Source of the DNA: Rikenella microfusus
GTDB lineage: Bacteria > Bacteroidota > Bacteroidia > Bacteroidales > SZUA-534
Direction of reading: 5' to 3'
Assembly: GCA_020719105.1 (NCBI GenBank)
Contig: DYQV01000064.1
Location: forward strand, 1 to 10,944
Length of the DNA stretch: 10,944 nucleotides
Shown here: positions 5,956 through 10,944 of the stretch, in pieces
Position numbering within the stretch: position 1 is the stretch's first letter
Layout: the number at the start of each line of letters is the position of its first letter
The notes under the pieces: model-generated
What the model was told of the DNA's origin: nothing
Database searches by the model: none
Seen by the model: the letters and a program-made list of their open reading frames with translations, nothing else
Position numbers and translations under genes: made by a program

Positions 5956-6654
5956 ATGGGAAATCCAACAAGAAAACTGACCATTGCCATCGACGGGTAT
6001 TCATCGTGCGGAAAAAGCACGGTTGCCAAGGACCTTGCCAAGGTTTTGGGTTACACCTATATTGACAGTGGTGCCATGTACCGGTCCGTAACCCTGTTTT
6101 GCATGGAAAATAGCCTAATGGAGGGGGATTATGTGGATGAAGCCAGGCTTAAGATTTTGATACAGGATTTAACCATTCATTTTACGTTTGATGCTGCTAA
6201 TCAACGATATATTACCTGGATGAACCATCAAAAGGTGGAAGACAAAATCCGCACCTTAGCCGTTTCGAACAACGTGAGTGCGGTTAGCAAGATTGGTTTT
6301 GTACGCGAAAAATTGGTAAAGTTGCAGCAGAAAATGGGCGAAAAAGGCGGCATTGTAATGGATGGCCGCGATATAGGAACGGTAGTTTATCCTCAAGCTG
6401 AACTTAAAATATTTATGACGGCATCACCACAAGTCAGAGCGCAAAGGCGTTTCGACGAAATAAAGGCAACCGGGCAAGAGGTTTTGTTTCAGGAAGTATT
6501 GGACAACATTGAAAAACGGGATTATATAGATGCCAATCGAGAGATTTCGCCGTTACGGAAAGCCGAAGATGCGGTTATTTTGGATAACAGTTTTTTAACC
6601 AAACAGGAACAACTTGAAGAACTTATTGCACTTGTCAACCAGCGAAGCAAATAA
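5956..6654 (+). CDS. cmk: Cytidylate kinase
   Basis: This 232-residue enzyme phosphorylates CMP and dCMP to the diphosphates with ATP, recycling pyrimidine nucleotides for nucleic-acid and lipid synthesis. The visible motifs are the P-loop GYSSCGKST (14-22), the CMP-binding DSGAMYR (37-43), DGRDIGTVV (136-144), RRFDE (164-168) and the lid-region RDYIDANREISPLRKAEDA (188-206). Length and motif spacing match bacterial CMP kinases. I chose ATG 5956 over the upstream in-frame GTG at 5911 because a well-formed promoter (5908-5937) covers that codon and the homologous core starts at RKLTIAIDG. ispH follows so closely that its start lies inside cmk. The two probably share a transcript, as the cmk-ispH pair often does in Bacteroidota. 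Confidence 0.95.
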   Translation: MGNPTRKLTIAIDGYSSCGKSTVAKDLAKVLGYTYIDSGAMYRSVTLFCMENSLMEGDYVDEARLKILIQDLTIHFTFDAANQRYITWMNHQKVEDKIRTLAVSNNVSAVSKIGFVREKLVKLQQKMGEKGGIVMDGRDIGTVVYPQAELKIFMTASPQVRAQRRFDEIKATGQEVLFQEVLDNIEKRDYIDANREISPLRKAEDAVILDNSFLTKQEQLEELIALVNQRSK

Positions 6655-7537
6655 ATATCTTACTTACCGGGGCAAACAGGTAACAATTGAAATAGATCCC
6701 TTATCCGGATTTTGTTTTGGGGTTGCCCGTGTGGTGCAATTAGCCGAAGATCAGCTTAAAATCGGAAAGACATTTTATACTTTGGGTGACATGGTGCATA
6801 ACCATCGCGAAATAGATCGATTAAAAGCGCTGGGATTGAAAACCATTGATCTAAATGAGTTTTCAACACTGAAAAACTCGAGCGTACTTTTTCGAGCACA
6901 TGGCGAACCTCCAACAAGCTACCATGTTGCCAGTAAAAACAAATTGCAACTTAGCGATGGAACCTGCCCGGTTGTAGCGAAATTACAACAAAGGGTAAAA
7001 TCGGCTTGGGAAGCATTATCAAAGGATAACGGGAGGGTAATTATTTTTGGCAAAAAAGGACACGCTGAAGTAATTGGGCTTTTAGGACAAACCAACAACG
7101 AAGCATTGGTGATTGAAACTATGGAAGATTTTAAGTACCTCGATTTTTCAAAACCCATGGAAGTGTTTTCGCAAACCACCAGTTCCATGGATGCATATCA
7201 TTACCTATGCGAGCAGATTCAAGAAAAAGCGAAATCCCATCTTAAAATTCATGATACCATCTGCCGACAAGTTTCTAACCGGGAACCCTGGTTGAAAAAA
7301 TTTGCCAAAAATTTCGACGTCATTGTTTTTGTTGGAGGCATAAAGAGCAGCAATGGTAAATATTTATATCAGGTTTGTAAGAATGAGAATCCAAATACCT
7401 ACTTTATTTCAGAAAGTTCGGACTTGGATTTTAATTGGTTTCAACATAAAAAAACTATCGGAATTAGCGGTGCCACTTCAACCCCAACTTGGTTGTTGCA
7501 AGAAGTGGCTCAAACCATTCACCGGCAACTGAATTAG
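6632..7537 (+). CDS. ispH: 4-hydroxy-3-methylbut-2-enyl diphosphate reductase
   Basis: This enzyme makes the last step of the MEP isoprenoid pathway, reducing HMBPP to IPP and DMAPP with a 4Fe-4S cluster. With the start used here (301 residues) the three cluster cysteines are C28 (GFCFGV), C112 (GTCPVV) and C211 (DTICRQ). Substrate-binding positions are also present: H56 in VHN, H90 in RAHGEPP, H144 and E146 in GHAEV, QTT at 181-183, SNRE at 215-218 and S279 in SGATSTP. The start is uncertain: no ATG or GTG precedes the conserved VTIEIDPLSGFCFG in frame. The nearest accepted codons are TTG at 6632, 6626 and 6614, all inside cmk, and I chose the nearest. A non-standard ATT at 6686 would match the length of typical homologues. 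The function is secure; only the first 20 or so residues are in doubt. Confidence 0.92.
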   Translation: MSTSEANKYLTYRGKQVTIEIDPLSGFCFGVARVVQLAEDQLKIGKTFYTLGDMVHNHREIDRLKALGLKTIDLNEFSTLKNSSVLFRAHGEPPTSYHVASKNKLQLSDGTCPVVAKLQQRVKSAWEALSKDNGRVIIFGKKGHAEVIGLLGQTNNEALVIETMEDFKYLDFSKPMEVFSQTTSSMDAYHYLCEQIQEKAKSHLKIHDTICRQVSNREPWLKKFAKNFDVIVFVGGIKSSNGKYLYQVCKNENPNTYFISESSDLDFNWFQHKKTIGISGATSTPTWLLQEVAQTIHRQLN

Positions 7538-7550
7538 AAAAATCAAGACC

Positions 7551-7619
7551 GAAGACGGGAGTCTGAAGTTATGCATCAGATACCAATAGGAGAATAAACT
7601 ACTTCAGACTTCGAACTTC
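7551..7619. repeat. Imperfect inverted repeat between ispH and pfkA
   Basis: GTCTGAAGT at 7561-7569 is the exact reverse complement of ACTTCAGAC at 7601-7609. The similarity extends outward to about 19-bp arms (7551-7569 and 7601-7619, roughly 15 of 19). The GAAGACGGGAGTCTGAAG-like wording recalls GAAGTC-type intergenic repeats that I associate with Bacteroidota genomes; that link is from memory. No T tract follows, so it is not a classic terminator. Confidence 0.5.
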
Positions 7620-7651
7620 TAACTAAGAAATTAAAACAAAATAACATCAAT

Positions 7652-8632
7652 ATGGCAAAAATTAAACGGATTGGGGTGTTGACATCAGGAGGTGACGCCC
7701 CAGGCATGAACGCCGCCATAAGGGCTGTGACACGGATGGCCATTTACCATGGCTTGGAGGTTTATGGAATCCGAAGCGGATACCATGGAATGATCAACGA
7801 CCAGATAAAAAAGTTGGAGTCGAGCCACGTAAGTAACATCATACAGCGTGGTGGAACCATTTTGAAAACGGCACGTAGTGCTGAATTCCGCACCGTGGAA
7901 GGAAGATCTCAAGCATTCGTAAATTTACAAAAACATAAAATTGATGCCTTGGTAATAATCGGTGGTGATGGTTCATTAACCGGTGCCCGTCTGTTTTCCG
8001 ATGAGCATGATATTCCTTGTGTTGGAATACCCGGAACCATTGATAACGATCTATTCGGAACTGATTATACCATTGGTTACGATACCGCCATTAACACGGT
8101 GGTAGAAGCGGTTGACAAGATCCGAGATACCGCTAGTGCACATAACCGCTTGTTTTTTGTGGAAGTCATGGGTCGTGATGCCGGTTTTATAGCCCTGAGA
8201 AGTGGCATTGCCTGTGGAGCTGAAGCTATTTTAGTTCCCGAGCGGGATACTCCTTACCCAAAATTAAAAAAATATCTTGAAACGGGTTTCGTAAATAAAA
8301 AAACCAGCGGTATCGTAATTGTTGCCGAAGGCGAGCATCAAGGTGGGGCTTATGAAATTGCCAATAAGGTACAGGAAGATTTTAGCCAATACGATGTAAA
8401 AGTTACCGTATTGGGACACATCCAAAGGGGAGGTTCCCCATCGGCTTACGACAGGGTAACGGCCAGTCACATGGGAGCAGCTGCTGTGGATGCACTGCTC
8501 GATGATCAGAAAAGTGTGATGATTGGCATTGTAAACAATAAAATTGTGCATGTGCCCTTCAATAAAACCATCAAAGCACATAAGGGACTAAACGAAGAAT
8601 TGCTTAAAATTTCAGAAATTCTCTCCATATAG
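7652..8632 (+). CDS. pfkA: ATP-dependent 6-phosphofructokinase
   Basis: This 326-residue enzyme phosphorylates fructose 6-phosphate to fructose 1,6-bisphosphate, the committing step of glycolysis, in the cytoplasm. The visible motifs are TSGGDAPGMN (11-20, phosphate-binding loop), GGDGS (104-108), PGTIDND (127-133) with the catalytic base D131, MGRDAG (173-178, sugar-phosphate binding) and the HIQRGGSPSAYDR region (256-268). The glycines in GGDGS and PGTIDND mark the ATP-using type; pyrophosphate-dependent enzymes carry GGDDS and PKTIDND. Length and the C-terminal region match short bacterial PfkA. The ATG at 7652 gives the usual MAKIKRIGVLTSGGD opening. The 114-base gap after ispH holds an inverted repeat and no clear -7 box. 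A strong imperfect hairpin follows the stop codon, separating it from priA. Confidence 0.97.
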   Translation: MAKIKRIGVLTSGGDAPGMNAAIRAVTRMAIYHGLEVYGIRSGYHGMINDQIKKLESSHVSNIIQRGGTILKTARSAEFRTVEGRSQAFVNLQKHKIDALVIIGGDGSLTGARLFSDEHDIPCVGIPGTIDNDLFGTDYTIGYDTAINTVVEAVDKIRDTASAHNRLFFVEVMGRDAGFIALRSGIACGAEAILVPERDTPYPKLKKYLETGFVNKKTSGIVIVAEGEHQGGAYEIANKVQEDFSQYDVKVTVLGHIQRGGSPSAYDRVTASHMGAAAVDALLDDQKSVMIGIVNNKIVHVPFNKTIKAHKGLNEELLKISEILSI

Positions 8633-8634
8633 AA

Positions 8635-8642
8635 TATTTTTG
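8635..8642 (+). promoter_or_regulatory. Candidate -7 box for priA
   Basis: TATTTTTG matches TAnnTTTG and lies 65 bases before the priA ATG, overlapping the region just after the pfkA stop. No -33 TTTG stands at the right distance. If used, it would put the hairpin 8657-8695 in the priA leader. Confidence 0.3.
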
Positions 8643-8656
8643 CCATCAAACTTTTC

Positions 8657-8695
8657 ATGCCGGACTAAGATAGTTTTACTATTTTTATCCGGCAT
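8657..8695. terminator. Long imperfect hairpin between pfkA and priA, probable terminator
   Basis: ATGCCGGA at 8657-8664 pairs with TCCGGCAT at 8688-8695. After two mismatches the stem continues with TAAGATAG-type pairing (about 8667-8673 with 8679-8685, one G-T pair) closed by a five-base loop. That gives roughly 15 pairs over 17 positions. It lies 25 bases after the pfkA stop. The T-rich side is in the descending arm rather than after the stem, so it is a plausible rather than textbook terminator. Confidence 0.5.
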
Positions 8696-8707
8696 TATAT
8701 TTAAATC

Positions 8708-10944
8708 ATGAACCCAGTTCCCCAATTTGTTGAGGTGATTTTACCGCTTCCTATTAAAGGTTATTTCACGTATGAAGTTCCCAAAGAAATTCAGCAATTG
8801 GTGGAACCCGGAATGCGGGTTATTGTCTCTTTTGGAAAGAAAAAATTATATACCGGGCTCATCTTTTCAGTTCACCAAAATAAACCCACAGCCTACGAAA
8901 CCAAACCCATAGTTCAATTGCTGGATGCGGCTCCTGTAGTGAATAAATGGCAGATACGCCTTTGGGAATGGAGCGCAGACTATTACCTGTGCAGCGTAGG
9001 GGAAATATACAAAGCCGCTTTGCCTTCAGGGTTGCGTCTTGAAAGCGAGACTCGGATTTTTCCGGTCGAGTTGGATACCGTTCCCGATGCTGCCGATGCA
9101 GCGGAACAGCAAATACTCGGAATCCTGCATAAGAAAGAGGTACTTACCATAAGCGAAATCAGCCAGTTGATTGGAAGTTCCAATCCATTGCCCTTGCTCA
9201 AAAAGATGCTTGAAAAAGGATGGGTGCAGATTCAGGAAGACATGAGGCAAGCCTACAAACCCAAAACCGCCAAATTCATTGGGTTAGCCAAGCGTATCGA
9301 CACTCGGGATAAAATTGAAAAGTCGCTGGACCTATTGAAAAAAGCACCCAAACAATACGAACTGTTTCAATTCTTTATCCAACTGCTGAAATCCGATTGT
9401 TTCTCGGGCCAAACATTTCTAAAACCGCAACTGATGGAGCAGTCCAATGCCTCTCTATCTGCCATAAAAGGACTGTTGGATAAAAATATATTGAAAGAGA
9501 CCGAAGAGGAAATTTCGCGCTTGACCATGAAACCCGAAAGCATAAATGCGCCAAAAGAGCTGAATGAGAACCAGGAATTGGCGCTGCAGCAGATACATAC
9601 AGCTTTCGAAGACAAAAGTATTGTGTTACTGCACGGAGTAACCTCCAGCGGCAAAACCGAGCTTTACATCCATTTGATGCAGGAAGCGCTGAAGCAAAAC
9701 AAACAAGTGTTGTACCTTTTGCCCGAAATTGCGTTGACTTCGCAAATCATTCAGCGTCTAAGCCACGTTTTTGGCAACCAGGTGGGGGTTTACCATTCCA
9801 AATTTTCCGATTCGGAGCGGGTGGAGATTTACAACAAAGTGCTGGAACCCGGCGAAAATGCCTACACCGTAATTCTGGGGGTTCGTTCGTCCATCTTTTT
9901 ACCGTTCCAAAACCTGGGCCTTATTATTGTGGACGAAGAGCATGAGAATACCTACAAACAATACGACCCGGCTCCCCGCTACAACGCCCGCGATTTGGCC
10001 GTGGTGCTGGCCACCATGCATCAGGCAAAAGTATTGCTGGGAACGGCCACTCCATCCATCGAAAGTTATTACAACGCCCAAACCGGACGTTACGGGCTGG
10101 TTGAACTGATGCAGCGGCATCAGGACATTCAGTTGCCCAAAATTGTATTGGCCGATGTACGCAAAGCCACCAAGAAAAAGGAGATGCACTCGCATTTTAC
10201 CAATACCTTGTTGCTGATTATGGAAGAGGCCATGGCCAAAAAGGAACAAATCATCCTTTTTCAAAACCGCAGGGGATTTAGTCCGTATCTGGAATGTACC
10301 AATTGTGGCTGGATACCCAAATGCCGCTGGTGCGATGTGAGTCTTACGTATCACAAAGGGATTAATAAACTTACCTGCCATTATTGCGGGTACAGTACCG
10401 AAGGGGTTTATCGGTGTGGCCATTGCAGCCAGCCCAGTTTGGAAACCAAAGGCTTTGGTACCGAAAAAGTGGAGGACGAAATATCCATTCTTTACCCCGA
10501 AGCCCGCGTGGCAAGGCTCGATTTAGATACCACCCGCGGAAAATATGGCCACGAGACCATTATTAACGATTTTCAGAACCGCCGTGTGGATATTCTCATT
10601 GGAACCCAAATGGTTTCAAAAGGGCTCGACTTTGACCATGTGAGCGTGGTGGGAATCCTAAATGCCGACAACATGCTCCGGTTTCCCGATTTTAGGGCCT
10701 ACGAACGGTCGTACCAGCTAATGGCGCAGGTGAGTGGCCGGGCGGGCCGCAAAAACAAGCAAGGCAAAGTGGTGATACAAACCAGCGATACCGAACATTT
10801 CATTGTTCAGCAAGTAATCACCAATAATTATAGCGCAATGTATCAGCAACAATTGGAAGAACGGCGGAAGTTTTTTTATCCGCCCTATAGTCGGCTCATA
10901 AAACTTACACTCAAGCACCGCGACACTAAAATAGTGGACAAAGC
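8708..10944 (+). CDS. priA: Primosomal protein N' (replication restart helicase PriA), 3' end outside window
   Basis: The frame is open for 745 codons to the window edge, and PriA proteins of this type need only some tens more. PriA is a 3'-5' superfamily 2 helicase that recognises stalled replication forks and reloads the replisome. Residues 1-100 or so form the 3'-DNA-binding domain (FVEVILPLPIKGYFTYEVP opening, GMRVIVSFGKKKLYTG), followed by a winged-helix segment. The helicase core has Walker A GVTSSGKT at 310-317 (K316), the DEEH box at 409-412, GTATPS of motif III near residue 445, and motif VI QVSGRAGR from residue 674. Inserted in the second helicase lobe are eight zinc-binding cysteines, C530, C533, C539, C542, C557, C560, C570 and C573, as in the family. 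ATG 8708 is chosen because the homologous N-terminus starts there. It is more GC-rich than the left half of the window. Confidence 0.96.
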   Translation, partial: MNPVPQFVEVILPLPIKGYFTYEVPKEIQQLVEPGMRVIVSFGKKKLYTGLIFSVHQNKPTAYETKPIVQLLDAAPVVNKWQIRLWEWSADYYLCSVGEIYKAALPSGLRLESETRIFPVELDTVPDAADAAEQQILGILHKKEVLTISEISQLIGSSNPLPLLKKMLEKGWVQIQEDMRQAYKPKTAKFIGLAKRIDTRDKIEKSLDLLKKAPKQYELFQFFIQLLKSDCFSGQTFLKPQLMEQSNASLSAIKGLLDKNILKETEEEISRLTMKPESINAPKELNENQELALQQIHTAFEDKSIVLLHGVTSSGKTELYIHLMQEALKQNKQVLYLLPEIALTSQIIQRLSHVFGNQVGVYHSKFSDSERVEIYNKVLEPGENAYTVILGVRSSIFLPFQNLGLIIVDEEHENTYKQYDPAPRYNARDLAVVLATMHQAKVLLGTATPSIESYYNAQTGRYGLVELMQRHQDIQLPKIVLADVRKATKKKEMHSHFTNTLLLIMEEAMAKKEQIILFQNRRGFSPYLECTNCGWIPKCRWCDVSLTYHKGINKLTCHYCGYSTEGVYRCGHCSQPSLETKGFGTEKVEDEISILYPEARVARLDLDTTRGKYGHETIINDFQNRRVDILIGTQMVSKGLDFDHVSVVGILNADNMLRFPDFRAYERSYQLMAQVSGRAGRKNKQGKVVIQTSDTEHFIVQQVITNNYSAMYQQQLEERRKFFYPPYSRLIKLTLKHRDTKIVDK

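Noticed and set aside
9899..10423. A 174-codon open frame on the minus strand
   Set aside because: It lies wholly antisense to the helicase and zinc-binding part of priA, whose motifs are intact; it is a composition effect.
1..10944. CRISPR array, tRNA or rRNA genes
   Set aside because: No regularly spaced repeats, tRNA cloverleaf or rRNA-like sequence was seen on either strand.

Overview
The window looks like a chromosomal segment of a Bacteroidota bacterium. Candidate promoters carry the Bacteroidota-type -7 box TAnnTTTG, Shine-Dalgarno sequences are absent, and the protein sequences have a Bacteroidota flavour with cmk followed directly by ispH. A Marinilabiliales/Prolixibacteraceae-like host is my guess from that flavour; it is not demonstrated.

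The left half (1 to about 5020) is an accessory, AT-rich and visibly rearranged region. It opens with the 3' end of an unidentified gene (2-247). A two-gene type II restriction-modification cassette follows: a Dam-like adenine methyltransferase (330-1238) and an HNH endonuclease (1235-1966), overlapping by ATGA. A 10-bp inverted repeat flanks the cassette (247-256 and 1971-1980). Degenerate direct-repeat blocks (253-303 and 2110-2154) also flank it, and to its right lies a non-coding stretch rich in inverted repeats (1981-2215). Next is a 309-bp deleted insertion sequence (2355-2663) with terminal inverted repeats and a perfect 9-bp target duplication. A secreted GH30 glycoside hydrolase (2828-4291) comes next. 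Its stop codon directly abuts an NmrA-like NAD(P)-binding gene that has lost its 5' end and is frameshifted (4292-5018).

The right half (about 5137-10944) is core housekeeping DNA, all on the plus strand: beta-carbonic anhydrase, cytidylate kinase (cmk), HMBPP reductase (ispH), ATP-type 6-phosphofructokinase (pfkA) and primosomal helicase PriA (cut by the window end). A strong Bacteroidota promoter lies just before cmk and settles its start codon. ispH has no ATG or GTG start and must begin at a TTG inside cmk or at a rarer codon. Imperfect inverted repeats sit between ispH and pfkA and between pfkA and priA.

Functionally, the right half covers bicarbonate supply, CDP synthesis, isoprenoid precursors, glycolysis and replication restart, which are linked only by location. 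The left half combines DNA defence (restriction-modification) with polysaccharide use (GH30) and mobile-element debris. I see no wholly new multi-gene system. The most unusual signal is the repeat architecture around the restriction-modification cassette, which suggests a cassette-like mobile unit with no recombinase of its own.
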